The notes: generated by a model not told the origin, from the letters alone. A stretch of 64,000 bases of DNA from Anaerostipes sp. (GCF_018381315.1 NZ_JAGZSD010000013.1:1-64000), one strand, 5' to 3'; positions 16,386 through 25,365 are shown, numbered from the stretch's first letter. Made by a program: numbers and translations.

Positions 16386-17252
16386 CTAACTCCATCGTCT
16401 CTTCTGAAATGTCTGTATGGTCAAGTAAATAAAAAGAATGATGATGGAGAGATAATACAAAAGTCCTCCGATATCAAAAATATAATTCTGGGCAAAATTA
16501 TAGAAAACGTCAGTAAGAACCAAATGCTCCAGAATGTCGTGAATCAGATTTTCAAAGAGAGAAGGTTTTATGAAATATACTGCTATGGCAGTGATGACTC
16601 CTGCGGCCTCCACAGTTCCGGCAATCACCTGATTTTTTGTTATGTGATAAATCAGGCCTGCGGCCAGTGACAATACAATAATGAGGATAATGACACCGCT
16701 GAGTGCACCGGTCGGAACATAGTTCAGAAGATTATCCAGCATATACAGGAAAAATAAAACTCCGCATGTGCTGATGGCAGCAATGACCGGACTTTCTGTG
16801 AGAGAGGACAGAAACATCCCAATCCCGATGAAAACACATCCCAGAAGATAAAAAGCCAGGATTGATGAATAATCAACCAGAAGATGGGCATTTCCCTGAA
16901 ATTTAATAATCAGGGGAAACAGGCAGTAGACCAGGCACGGAATGGCAAATACCGTAATCATGGCAAAATATTTGCCCAGAATAATCTTCAACAGAGGAAC
17001 TGGTGAAGTCAGCAGCAGCTGATCTGTTTTATTTTTTCTTTCCTCTGCAAAGCATTTCATAGACAGAACCGGAATTGTAATCAGAACCGCAAAGATAACT
17101 CCTGAGAGAGAATAAGCGAAAAATGGGTACCCGCTGGATAAGTTATATACCATAAAATAGATGCCCCCGATGATAATAAGAAATGCTGCGAAGGCACATC
17201 CGATCATAGAGGTAAAATAGGCACGGAGTTCCCTTTTATAAACTGCTTTCAT
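16386..17252 (-). CDS. GldF-like ABC-2 permease
   Basis: 288 residues with six predicted transmembrane segments, starting MKAVYKRELRAYFTSMIGCAF and including KCFAEERKNKTDQLLLTSPV, a conserved cytoplasmic coupling segment of ABC-2 permeases of the GldF type. It should form the membrane channel for the ATPase encoded just upstream. AAGGAG favours ATG 17252; ATG 17258, two codons earlier, is too close to it. The start lies inside the 3' end of the ATPase gene, suggesting translational coupling. Confidence 0.88.
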   Translation of the reverse strand: MKAVYKRELRAYFTSMIGCAFAAFLIIIGGIYFMVYNLSSGYPFFAYSLSGVIFAVLITIPVLSMKCFAEERKNKTDQLLLTSPVPLLKIILGKYFAMITVFAIPCLVYCLFPLIIKFQGNAHLLVDYSSILAFYLLGCVFIGIGMFLSSLTESPVIAAISTCGVLFFLYMLDNLLNYVPTGALSGVIILIIVLSLAAGLIYHITKNQVIAGTVEAAGVITAIAVYFIKPSLFENLIHDILEHLVLTDVFYNFAQNYIFDIGGLLYYLSIIILFIYLTIQTFQKRRWS

Positions 17253-18213
17253 CTTCATTTTCTCCTTCCTTATCTTCACTGACATTATCGGTTAATTCCA
17301 GGAATATATCCTCCAAAGTTGTCTTGGAGATATAAATCCGTGTGACCGGGATCTGTTCTTTGGCAAAGGCCATAGAAATGTTCTGGCAGATCTCCTTGCT
17401 GTCCCCGGATATCTCCAGTGTCAAATCACAGGAGTCGTCCGAGTGGCCTTTCCAGGAAATGTTTTGTATGCCTGAGACAGTGTCCAGTACGGATTGTATA
17501 CAGGACGGGTCTGACATAACTGTGAGTTCTACAGTATCTTTTCCGTGGGACATATGTTCCAGCTGGGCAGGGGTTCCCTCGGCGGCCAGCTGACCTTTTG
17601 AAATAATGAGTACATAATCACAGATTTCCTGTACTTCCGCCAGAATATGGGAACTTAAAATAACGGTATGGTCTTTGGATAATGTGCGGATCAGCTGCCG
17701 GATCTCAATGATCTGTTTTGGATCCAGACCCACGGTAGGTTCATCCAGAATAATGATATCAGGAAAACCAAGCACCGCAGCGGCAAGACCGGTTCTCTGG
17801 CGGTATCCTTTGGACAGGTTCCGGATCAGCCGGTGTGAGACTTCATCGAGACGGATCATGCTGCACACTTGATTTATTTCTGCCTCCCTGTCTTTTTTTG
17901 GTATGTTTTTTAATTCAGAGACAAAGCTTAAGTATTCCCGGACAGTCATATCCGGATAAAGAGGCGGTATTTCCGGAAGATATCCCACCGATTTTTTAGC
18001 CTTTTCCGGTTCCTCCAGAATGCCGCATCCGTTTATGAGAATCTCCCCGCTGTCGGCACCGATGTATCCGGTCATAATGTTCATCGTGGTCGATTTCCCG
18101 GCACCGTTCGGACCGAGAAAACCATAAATCTGACCTTTCTCAATGGTAAATGACAAATCATTTAATGCCAGATGACTGCCATATTTCTTTGTAAGATGTT
18201 TCACTTCTATCAA
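17236..18213 (-). CDS. ABC transporter ATP-binding protein (GldA-like)
   Basis: 325 residues. Walker A GPNGAGKST at 34-42, Q-loop region YLPEIPPLYPDMTVREYL, signature LSKGYRQR (a LSGGQ variant usual in ABC-2 systems), Walker B IIILDEPTVGLDP near 155-167 and the H-loop SSHIL. A C-terminal extension (about 220-310) is typical of GldA-like ATPases. It powers the GldF-like permease. Starts with TTG at 18213 behind a strong AAAGGAGGT. First gene of the operon. Acidic C-terminus DKEGENEDESSL. Confidence 0.92.
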   Translation of the reverse strand: MIEVKHLTKKYGSHLALNDLSFTIEKGQIYGFLGPNGAGKSTTMNIMTGYIGADSGEILINGCGILEEPEKAKKSVGYLPEIPPLYPDMTVREYLSFVSELKNIPKKDREAEINQVCSMIRLDEVSHRLIRNLSKGYRQRTGLAAAVLGFPDIIILDEPTVGLDPKQIIEIRQLIRTLSKDHTVILSSHILAEVQEICDYVLIISKGQLAAEGTPAQLEHMSHGKDTVELTVMSDPSCIQSVLDTVSGIQNISWKGHSDDSCDLTLEISGDSKEICQNISMAFAKEQIPVTRIYISKTTLEDIFLELTDNVSEDKEGENEDESSL

Positions 18214-18406
18214 TTTGTTACCTCCTTTTGTTTCGCTCTATATAGGATAAAGGAGAAACCTAAACAGAATGTGATGAAAGTTTGATTATTTTGTGTTTAC
18301 TGTTTCTCTAAGGTCTTTCACAAGTCTTTTTTTTTATTTCTGTTTCTGGTATAATTCTAGGAAATAATTTCTATATGACCTGCATTGAGTAAAAGGGGCG
18401 ATGACT

Positions 18407-19666
18407 ATGAAAGTAAAAGGCGTCAGACTTTACGGGGTAAAGGACATCAGGATGGAAGAGTTTGAACTTCCTGCGATCAAAGAGGATGAGATTCTGCTGA
18501 AGATTTTGTGCAACGGAATTGCCATGTCCACATTGAAAGAGATCACACTTGCGCAGAGGCATCTGCGGGTACCAAAAAATATACGGAAGTATCCTATATT
18601 GATCGGACATGAGTTTGCCGGAGTCATTGAACAGGTGGGAGACAAGTGGAAGAATCAGTATCATCCGGGAGACAAGTATGTAGTCGTTCCCGAGATTCCG
18701 GGACAGATTGAGTCTCCGGGATATTCTTATGAGTATTTCGGAGGGGCAGCTACCTATTGTATTGTGCCGGGAAACGTAATTGAGAAGGAATGTCTTCTGA
18801 AATTTGAAGGGGAGAGCTTTTATGAGGCCACGGTGGCACAGGCGCTGTACAGTATTGTCGGGAGTTTTCATTCCAACTACCACAGCAAGCCGGGTTCCCA
18901 TGAACATATTTCCGGTATAAAAGAGGGCGGCAATACGGTCATTCTGGGAGGCTGCGGACCTATGGGGCTGATGGCTGTCCGCTATGTTATGACGATGGAG
19001 AAGAAGCCGAAACGGCTGGTTGTGACAGATACAGACGAGGAGAGAATCGCCAGGGCAAGAAAGCTGATCCCGGTGCAGGAGGCACAGAGAAACGGCGTGG
19101 AGCTTTATTATATAAATCCGTCTATGATGGTGGACCCTGCCTCTGCACTTCTGGCACTGACCAATGAAAAGGGCTATGATGATGTGTTTGTCTATGCCCC
19201 GCCCAAAAATGTGGCGGAAACCGGAAACAGGATCATGGCGATGGACGGCTGCATGAACATTTACGCGGCTACAGCAGACAAAAAGTACCGGGCTGGGATG
19301 AATATTTACGGCAGCCATTATCTGAAAACCAAGCTGATCGGATCCTCCGGGGGACTTAAATCAGATATGGAAGAGGCACTGCAGCTGCTCCGTGACAAAA
19401 AGATCAATGCTGCCATGAATATTACACATATCGGCGGCCTTGACGCAGTGGTGGACACCACACTGTATTTAAAGAAGATGCCGGGGGAGAAAAAGATCAT
19501 TTACACACATATCTCTATGCCGCTGACAGCGATTGAAGACTTCAGGAAGCTGGGCAGAGAGAATCCGCTGTTTGAACGTCTGGCGGATGCATGCGATGAA
19601 GCCGGGGGATTTTGGAATAAGAAAGCAGAAGATATCCTGCTTGGCTGCTGGCCGGCGAAGGATTAG
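18407..19666 (+). CDS. Medium-chain dehydrogenase, sorbose-1-phosphate-reductase-like, zinc Cys replaced
   Basis: 419-residue MDR-superfamily protein with GHEFAGVIEQVG (GroES-like domain) and a Rossmann fold (TVILGGCGPMGLMAVRYV, then VVTDTDEERIARAR). The overall sequence resembles the SorE/L-sorbose-1-phosphate reductase branch. In typical zinc MDRs a Cys follows GI in GICG(T/S)D; here that segment reads NGIAMSTLKE, so the catalytic zinc Cys is Ala. It may be zinc-free or use other ligands. ATG 18407 is preferred over 18401 because AAGGGG lies too close to 18401. Substrate unknown; no sugar transport genes are adjacent. Confidence 0.72.
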   Translation: MKVKGVRLYGVKDIRMEEFELPAIKEDEILLKILCNGIAMSTLKEITLAQRHLRVPKNIRKYPILIGHEFAGVIEQVGDKWKNQYHPGDKYVVVPEIPGQIESPGYSYEYFGGAATYCIVPGNVIEKECLLKFEGESFYEATVAQALYSIVGSFHSNYHSKPGSHEHISGIKEGGNTVILGGCGPMGLMAVRYVMTMEKKPKRLVVTDTDEERIARARKLIPVQEAQRNGVELYYINPSMMVDPASALLALTNEKGYDDVFVYAPPKNVAETGNRIMAMDGCMNIYAATADKKYRAGMNIYGSHYLKTKLIGSSGGLKSDMEEALQLLRDKKINAAMNITHIGGLDAVVDTTLYLKKMPGEKKIIYTHISMPLTAIEDFRKLGRENPLFERLADACDEAGGFWNKKAEDILLGCWPAKD

Positions 19667-19705
19667 AAAAACGGATTTTTTCACCGTTATTTCCTAATAA
19701 CTTCC

Positions 19706-19734
19706 TTGCATATTTGTATGTGAGTTAGTATAAT
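19706..19734 (+). promoter_or_regulatory. Upstream promoter of the fab operon (P1)
   Basis: TTGCAT (19706-19711), 17-bp spacer, TATAAT (19729-19734). Confidence 0.65.
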
Positions 19735-19750
19735 ATAGGAGTGAATTTAC

Positions 19751-19780
19751 TTGACAAGTTCGGGTATAAGTAGTTATACT
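19751..19780 (+). promoter_or_regulatory. Downstream promoter of the fab operon (P2)
   Basis: TTGACA (19751-19756), 18-bp spacer, TATACT (19775-19780). It ends inside the FabT-like palindrome, so occupancy there would block it. Confidence 0.7.
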
Positions 19781-19794
19781 TTGATAATCAAACT
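19778..19794. promoter_or_regulatory. FabT-type operator
   Basis: ACTTTGATAATCAAACT contains the palindrome TTTGAT-A-ATCAAA and matches the FabT (MarR family) box known from streptococci and enterococci (ANTTTGATTATCAAATT). It overlaps the P2 -10 and start region. No fabT gene is in this window. Confidence 0.78.
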
Positions 19795-19821
19795 ATTATG
19801 AGGTATGAAGGAGATTAAATT

Positions 19822-20055
19822 ATGTTAGAGAAAATGAAGGAAATCATTGCAGAACAGTTAAGCGTTGATGAAAGTGAAATTGCGTTAGAGACATCTTTCA
19901 AAGATGATTTAGGAGCTGACTCCCTGGACTTATTTGAATTGGTTATGGCATTAGAAGAAGAGTACGATGTAGAGATTCCGTCTGACGACCTGACAGAGCT
20001 GAACACTGTTGAAGATGTAATCAACTACTTAAAGAATAAAGGCGTAGAAGACTAA
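19822..20055 (+). CDS. acpP: Acyl carrier protein
   Basis: 77-residue acidic four-helix protein with the phosphopantetheine attachment motif GADSLD (Ser34) and the following helix LFELVMALEEEYDVEI. It carries growing acyl chains as thioesters for FabD, FabF, FabG, FabZ and the enoyl reductase encoded downstream. GAAGGAG precedes the ATG. A terminator-like hairpin after the gene probably gives an abundant short acpP transcript plus read-through. Confidence 0.97.
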   Translation: MLEKMKEIIAEQLSVDESEIALETSFKDDLGADSLDLFELVMALEEEYDVEIPSDDLTELNTVEDVINYLKNKGVED

Positions 20056-20068
20056 GATTGACAAAATA

Positions 20069-20110
20069 TTGGCTTATAACTGATTTTTTGAGGTTATAAG
20101 TCAATTTTTT
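20069..20110 (+). terminator. Intraoperonic terminator between acpP and fabD
   Basis: TTGGCTTATAAC (20069-20080) pairs fully, with one G-U, to GTTATAAGTCAA (20093-20104), followed by T6 (20105-20110). The position suggests partial termination that raises acpP mRNA over the rest of the operon. Confidence 0.7.
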
Positions 20111-20156
20111 AGAAACAGATATTTTGAAACTCAAAGTAATTGACGAGGTGATAACG

Positions 20157-21083
20157 ATGGGTAAAATTGTTTTTATGTTTCCGGGGCAGGGAGCACAGTA
20201 TGTCGGAATGGGACAAGAGTTCTATGACTCTTTTGAACACAGCAGAGAAGTATTTGAAAAAGCGAATGAAGTGTTGGACATTGATGTGAAAGCATTGTGC
20301 TTCGAGGAAAATGAAGACATCAATATTACAGAATATACACAGGCCGCTATGGTGACAGCCAGTGTTGCCATCCTGAGAGAGATCGAGGCTATGGGTATAA
20401 AGGCAGATATGACAGCAGGTTTAAGTCTCGGGGAATATTGTGCTCTTGTTGCAGGCAAAGTCATGAACTTTGAGGATGCAGTCAAAGTTGTGCGCCAGAG
20501 AGGAATTTTGATGCAGGATACCGTGCCTGCCGGAGAAGGAGCAATGGCGGCTGTTCTGGGCATGAAAAAAGAAGAGATCGAGGCTGTGCTTCCTCAGGTG
20601 GACGGAATTGTCTCCATTGCCAATTATAATTGTCCGGGCCAGATTGTGATCTCCGGAGAGGCAGAGGCGGTAGCTTCAGCAGCAGAAGCCCTGAAAGAAG
20701 CGGGTGCCAAAAGAGTGCTTCCGTTAAAGGTCAGCGGTCCGTTCCACTCTGCTATGCTGAAGCCGGCCGGAGAGAAGCTGCTGGAAGTTTTGAAGGATGT
20801 GGACGTTCAGGACCCGCAGATTCCTTACATATCAAACACAACTGCAGAATTTGTTACTTCCAGGGACCAGGTAAAGGACCTGCTGGGAAAACAGGTTTAT
20901 TCTTCTGTACGATGGGAACAATCTATAGAGAAAATGATAGAAGCCGGAGCAGATACGTTTATTGAGATCGGTCCTGGAAAAACCTTATCCGGATTCATGA
21001 GAAAGATCAACCGGAAGATGAAGGTGATCAATATAGAGAAAAAAGAAGATTTGAAAAAGCTTGAGGAGGTCTTGTCATGTTAG
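20157..21083 (+). CDS. fabD: Malonyl-CoA:ACP transacylase
   Basis: 308 residues. Transfers malonyl from CoA to ACP to supply the elongation cycle. Catalytic Ser90 lies in GLSLGEY; FPGQGAQYVGMG at the start forms the oxyanion region; the catalytic His is in SGPFHSAML near 200. ATG 20157 follows GAGGTG; the frame extends upstream to 20124 without a ribosome binding site. Its last codons overlap fabG by 7 nt. Confidence 0.96.
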   Translation: MGKIVFMFPGQGAQYVGMGQEFYDSFEHSREVFEKANEVLDIDVKALCFEENEDINITEYTQAAMVTASVAILREIEAMGIKADMTAGLSLGEYCALVAGKVMNFEDAVKVVRQRGILMQDTVPAGEGAMAAVLGMKKEEIEAVLPQVDGIVSIANYNCPGQIVISGEAEAVASAAEALKEAGAKRVLPLKVSGPFHSAMLKPAGEKLLEVLKDVDVQDPQIPYISNTTAEFVTSRDQVKDLLGKQVYSSVRWEQSIEKMIEAGADTFIEIGPGKTLSGFMRKINRKMKVINIEKKEDLKKLEEVLSC

Positions 21084-21817
21084 AAGGAAAAGTAGCGGTT
21101 GTCACGGGTGCAAGCCGTGGAATCGGACGTGAAGTGGCGCTGACACTTGCGGGATATGGTGCAAAGGTTATTGTCAACTACTGCGGGTCGAAGGAAAAAG
21201 CCGAAGAAGTTGTGGCTCAGATCACTGCAGACGGAGGAGAAGCCAAGGCATATCAGGGTGATGTTTCAGATTTCGGCACAGCCAAGGAAATGATGGCTTC
21301 TGTGAAAAAGGAATTTGGATCCATAGATATTTTGGTAAACAATGCAGGCATCACAAAGGATAATCTCGCTATGAAAATGAGCGAGGAGGAGTTCGACCAG
21401 GTGATCAATGTGAATCTGAAAGGAACATTTAACTGTATGAAGCATGTGGCGAGGATCATGCTCAAACAGAAATCCGGGCATATCATCAACATGTCTTCAG
21501 TCTCAGGAGTGATCGGCAACGCAGGACAGATGAATTACTGTGCCTCAAAGGCAGGAGTGATCGGAATGACCAAATCTCTTGCCAGAGAGCTTGGATCCAG
21601 AGGGATTACGGTTAATGCAGTGGCACCTGGATACATAGATACAGAGATGACGGATGTGCTTCCGGAGGATGTAAAAAAAGGCATCATTGATACAATCCCA
21701 TTAAAAAGAGTGGGAAGTACAAAGGACATTGCGGAGACGGTAGCATTTTTAGCATCTGACAAGGCGTCCTACATTACTGGACAGACAATCAGTGTAGACG
21801 GCGGAATGGGAATGTAA
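21077..21817 (+). CDS. fabG: 3-oxoacyl-ACP reductase
   Basis: 246-residue short-chain dehydrogenase that reduces beta-ketoacyl-ACP with NADPH. Cofactor motif TGASRGIG at 10-17, NNAG at 88-91, catalytic Ser near 141, Tyr154 and Lys158 (YCASK), and C-terminal SVDGGMGM. Starts within the end of fabD behind TTGAGGAGG, indicating coupled translation. Confidence 0.96.
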   Translation: MLEGKVAVVTGASRGIGREVALTLAGYGAKVIVNYCGSKEKAEEVVAQITADGGEAKAYQGDVSDFGTAKEMMASVKKEFGSIDILVNNAGITKDNLAMKMSEEEFDQVINVNLKGTFNCMKHVARIMLKQKSGHIINMSSVSGVIGNAGQMNYCASKAGVIGMTKSLARELGSRGITVNAVAPGYIDTEMTDVLPEDVKKGIIDTIPLKRVGSTKDIAETVAFLASDKASYITGQTISVDGGMGM

Positions 21818-21828
21818 AGGAGAGCAGT

Positions 21829-23073
21829 ATGAAAAATTTAAAGAGAGTTGTAGTAACCGGCATGGGCGCTATTACTCCGATCGGAAATAGCGTAGAAGAG
21901 TTCTGGGACGGCATTAAAAACCAAAAGATCGGATTTGGCCCGATTACCCATTTCGATGCCAGTGAATACAAAACTCATCTGGCAGCAGAAGTAAAAGACT
22001 TTAAAGCAAAAGACTACATGGATCCGCGCTCTGCAAGGAGAATGGAACTGTTCTCCCAGTACGCTGTAGCTGCGGCAAAGGAGGCTATCGAGGATTCCGG
22101 TCTTGATCTGGAAAAAGAGGATACCGCAAGGATTGGTGTTTCTGTGGGCTCCGGAACAGGAAGCCTGCAGATCGTAGAGAAAAGCACAGAAGTCATCCGT
22201 ACAAAAGGACCGAACAGGGTGAAACCTCTGGTAGTTCCGATGATGATTTCCAATATGGCAGCCGGAAATGTATCTCTGGCCTTTGGTTTAAGAGGCAAGA
22301 GCATCAACGTGGTTACAGCATGTGCAACAGGAACCCAGTCCATAGGTGAAGCTTACCGGTCTATCCAGTGCGGAGAAGCAGATGTGATGGTGGCAGGAGG
22401 AACAGAGGCCTGCATTACACCCGTAGCGGTGGCAGGATTTGCTTCCCTGACAGCTCTGAGCGGATCAGAAGATCCGGAGCGTGCATCTATTCCGTTTGAC
22501 AAGGAAAGAGACGGCTTCATCATCGGAGAAGGAGCCGGAGTCGTAGTGCTGGAGACATTGGAGCATGCAAAGGCAAGGGGTGCAAACATCCTTGCAGAGG
22601 TAGTCGGATACGGTGCGACAAGCGACGCATTCCATATCACATCCCCGGCAGAGGACGGTGAAGGAGCTGCGCGTGCGATGCAGTTTGCCATCGACGAAGC
22701 AGAGATCAGTCCCGAGGAAGTGGATTACATCAACGCTCACGGAACGAGCACACCGGCCAACGATAAATTTGAAACAAAAGCCATCAAGACAACCTTCGGC
22801 GGACACGCCGGGGACTTAAAGATCAGTTCCACGAAATCTATGATCGGACACGGACTTGGAGCAGCGGGTGCTATTGAATTTATTACCTGTGTGAAGTCTG
22901 TCATGGAAGACTATATCCATCCGACCGTCGGACTGAAAGTGCCGGATGAAGAATGTGATCTGGACTATACATTAGAACCTGTCACAGACCGTACAGTCAA
23001 TTATGCTCTGAGCAATTCACTGGGATTCGGCGGGCATAATGCAACACTTCTGATCAAAAAGTTCGCAGAATAG
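21829..23073 (+). CDS. fabF: 3-oxoacyl-ACP synthase II
   Basis: 414-residue condensing enzyme that extends acyl-ACP by two carbons using malonyl-ACP. The catalytic triad is visible: Cys165 (TACATG), His304 (NAHGTSTPAND) and His341 (KSMIGHGLGAAG), with Lys336. The Cys-His-His pattern identifies a KAS I/II enzyme. No KAS III (fabH) gene is in this operon, so chain initiation must be encoded elsewhere. 11 nt after fabG, with AAAGGAGAG upstream. Confidence 0.96.
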   Translation: MKNLKRVVVTGMGAITPIGNSVEEFWDGIKNQKIGFGPITHFDASEYKTHLAAEVKDFKAKDYMDPRSARRMELFSQYAVAAAKEAIEDSGLDLEKEDTARIGVSVGSGTGSLQIVEKSTEVIRTKGPNRVKPLVVPMMISNMAAGNVSLAFGLRGKSINVVTACATGTQSIGEAYRSIQCGEADVMVAGGTEACITPVAVAGFASLTALSGSEDPERASIPFDKERDGFIIGEGAGVVVLETLEHAKARGANILAEVVGYGATSDAFHITSPAEDGEGAARAMQFAIDEAEISPEEVDYINAHGTSTPANDKFETKAIKTTFGGHAGDLKISSTKSMIGHGLGAAGAIEFITCVKSVMEDYIHPTVGLKVPDEECDLDYTLEPVTDRTVNYALSNSLGFGGHNATLLIKKFAE

Positions 23074-23085
23074 GGAGGATAAGTT

Positions 23086-23532
23086 ATGAAATTAGAGGAA
23101 ATGAAAGAACTGATCCAGGCATTATCAGATTCAAATGTCGATAAATTTGAATATAAAGACGATGATTTCTCAGTGAAGCTGTCAAAGAATAAGGCAGAAG
23201 TGATAGCAGCACCAGCACCTGCCGCACCGCCGGCACCTGCAGCTGCCGTTTTAGGGCAGGCAGCCCCTGAGCCTGTTTCTTCAAATGATGAAGCGGAAGG
23301 AAATGCAGTGACCGCACCTTTGGTTGGAACTTTCTATTCAGCACCGTCAGAAGGAGCTGAGCCGTTTGTACAGGTAGGCGATACAGTGAAAAAGGGCCAG
23401 ATCGTTGGAATCGTTGAAGCGATGAAGCTGATGAATGAGGTGGAGAGTGAGTTTGACGGAACTGTAGTCAGCATCCCGGTAAACAACGGGGATATTGTAG
23501 AATACGGAGAACCGCTGGTCATCATCCGGTAA
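23086..23532 (+). CDS. accB: Biotin carboxyl carrier protein of acetyl-CoA carboxylase
   Basis: 148 residues: N-terminal helical region (1-40), an Ala/Pro-rich flexible linker (about 41-60), and a biotinyl domain with the biotinylation motif EAMKLMNE (Lys114). Carries carboxybiotin from AccC to AccA/AccD. GGGAGG precedes the ATG. Placed between fabF and fabZ, the usual order in clostridial fab operons. Confidence 0.96.
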   Translation: MKLEEMKELIQALSDSNVDKFEYKDDDFSVKLSKNKAEVIAAPAPAAPPAPAAAVLGQAAPEPVSSNDEAEGNAVTAPLVGTFYSAPSEGAEPFVQVGDTVKKGQIVGIVEAMKLMNEVESEFDGTVVSIPVNNGDIVEYGEPLVIIR

Positions 23533-23546
23533 GAAAGGGGTAGCAT

Positions 23547-23969
23547 ATGCTGAATATTAAAGAAATCATGGATATCATTCCGCACAGAAGTCCTTTTCTT
23601 CTGGTCGACCGCATAGAGGAAATGGAAGTCGGAAAGAGGGCAGTCGGGAAAAAATGTGTAACTTATAATGAACCTTTTTTTGCAGGACATTTTCCTCAGG
23701 AGCCGGTAATGCCGGGTGTGCTTATCATTGAAGCGCTTGCACAGGTTGGTGCAGTCTGCTGTCTTTCTGCGGAGGAGAACAAAGGCAAAATCGGGTTCCT
23801 GGGCGGAGTAAACAAAGCAAAATTCCGCGGCAAAGTTGTACCAGGAGATGTGCTTACCCTGGAAATTGAGATGATCAAGGTGAAAGGACCGGTAGGTGTC
23901 GGAAAAGGAACCGCAACGGTGGACGGTAAAGTAGTCGCGTCCGGAGAAATCACATTCATGATCGGCTAG
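23547..23969 (+). CDS. fabZ: 3-hydroxyacyl-ACP dehydratase
   Basis: 140-residue single hot-dog fold enzyme that dehydrates 3-hydroxyacyl-ACP to trans-2-enoyl-ACP. Catalytic His48 (FAGHFPQEP) and Glu62 (GVLIIEALAQ) are present. The start MLNIKEIMDIIPHRSPF is typical. Strong ribosome binding site (AAAGGGG). Confidence 0.96.
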   Translation: MLNIKEIMDIIPHRSPFLLVDRIEEMEVGKRAVGKKCVTYNEPFFAGHFPQEPVMPGVLIIEALAQVGAVCCLSAEENKGKIGFLGGVNKAKFRGKVVPGDVLTLEIEMIKVKGPVGVGKGTATVDGKVVASGEITFMIG

Positions 23970-23982
23970 GAGGAAGCGTCTT

Positions 23983-25365
23983 ATGTTTAAGAAGATTTTA
24001 ATTGCAAACAGAGGAGAAATTGCGGTACGCATTATCCGGGCCTTACGTGAGATGGATATATTATCTGTGGCGATCTGTTCCGAAGCGGATAAGGATGCCC
24101 TTCATGCACAGCTGGCAGATGAGACTGTGTGCATCGGCCCTGCGCCTGCAAAGGACAGCTATCTGGATATGGAGCGTGTTATCGGGGCTGCCATGGCAGT
24201 GGGAGCAGATGCGATTCATCCGGGGTTCGGATTTTTATCAGAAAACAGCAAGTTTGTGCGCATGTGTGAAAAATGCAATATTTCATTCATCGGACCTTCT
24301 GCTGATATTATTGACAAAATGGGAGATAAGTCCGCAGCCAGAAAGACGATGATGGAGGCGGATGTGCCTGTTGTGCCGGGTACTAAGGATGCGGTTTATG
24401 AGGCTTTGGAAGGCAGAAAGATCGCCGATGAGATGGGGTATCCTGTCATGATCAAGGCTTCCGCCGGTGGCGGTGGCAAGGGAATGAGAATCTGCGAAGC
24501 TTCCGAAGAGTTTGAACATACATTTGAAACAGCAAAGAGAGAAGCAGAAAATGCTTTCGGCGACGGTACTATGTATATTGAAAAATATATCCGGGACCCG
24601 AGACATATCGAATTTCAGATCTTGGCAGACAAATACGGCAACGTGATTCATCTGGGGGAGAGGGATTGTTCCATTCAGAGACGCCACCAGAAGCTGATTG
24701 AGGAATCACCGTCACCTGCGATCAGCAAAGAACTCAGAGAGAAGATGGGAGCCATTGCGGTAAAGGCCGCAAAAGCAGCCGGATACTACAGTGCCGGAAC
24801 CATTGAATTTTTGAAGGATCAGGACGGAAACTTCTATTTTATCGAGATGAATACTAGAATTCAGGTAGAGCATCCGGTAACGGAGTGGGTAACCGGCATT
24901 GATCTGATACGGGAGCAGATCCGTATTGCAGCGGGAAGGCATCTGACTTATCAGCAGAAGGATATCCACATTACGGGACACGCCATTGAGGTGAGAGTCA
25001 ATGCAGAGGATACAGAACATGATTTCCGCCCAAGTCCCGGAGTAGTCACGAACGTTCATTTTCCGGGAGGAAAAGGTGTGCGTATTGACTCTGCCCTGTT
25101 TACCGGATACGAGATCCCTCCGTTTTATGATTCCATGGTTGCCAAGCTGATTGTCTATGATAAAAACAGGAAGCTGGCCTTAAGGAAGCTCAGGAATGCT
25201 TTGGGTGAGCTGGTGCTGGAAGGTATTAAGACCAACATTGATTATCAGTATGATATTATCAACCACCAGGATTTCATTGACGGAAATGTGGATACTGGAT
25301 TTATTGAGAGGTTCCAGAAGGAACGGGAAGAAGAGAAAGAAAGCCAAGGTGAAGCATCATGTTAA
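23983..25365 (+). CDS. accC: Biotin carboxylase subunit of acetyl-CoA carboxylase
   Basis: 460-residue ATP-grasp enzyme that carboxylates biotin on AccB using ATP and bicarbonate. Visible are the N-terminal IANRGEIAVRIIRA, the glycine-rich ATP loop KASAGGGGKGMR, the metal-binding FIEMNTRIQVEHPVTE and the C-terminal biotin carboxylase domain (FRPSPGVVT). The end overlaps accD by 7 nt. The Glu/Lys-rich C-terminal tail is slightly longer than average. Confidence 0.97.
   Translation: MFKKILIANRGEIAVRIIRALREMDILSVAICSEADKDALHAQLADETVCIGPAPAKDSYLDMERVIGAAMAVGADAIHPGFGFLSENSKFVRMCEKCNISFIGPSADIIDKMGDKSAARKTMMEADVPVVPGTKDAVYEALEGRKIADEMGYPVMIKASAGGGGKGMRICEASEEFEHTFETAKREAENAFGDGTMYIEKYIRDPRHIEFQILADKYGNVIHLGERDCSIQRRHQKLIEESPSPAISKELREKMGAIAVKAAKAAGYYSAGTIEFLKDQDGNFYFIEMNTRIQVEHPVTEWVTGIDLIREQIRIAAGRHLTYQQKDIHITGHAIEVRVNAEDTEHDFRPSPGVVTNVHFPGGKGVRIDSALFTGYEIPPFYDSMVAKLIVYDKNRKLALRKLRNALGELVLEGIKTNIDYQYDIINHQDFIDGNVDTGFIERFQKEREEEKESQGEASC

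Noticed and set aside
18282..18297. FabT-like sequence AGTTTGATTATTTTG
   Set aside because: Only one half matches the palindrome; probably chance in an AT-rich region.
18371..19318. 315-codon open frame on the minus strand
   Set aside because: It is fully antisense to the MDR dehydrogenase, lacks a ribosome binding site and has a composition typical of a shadow frame.
23334..24032. 232-codon minus-strand open frame
   Set aside because: Antisense across accB, fabZ and accC, which are certain; no family resemblance.
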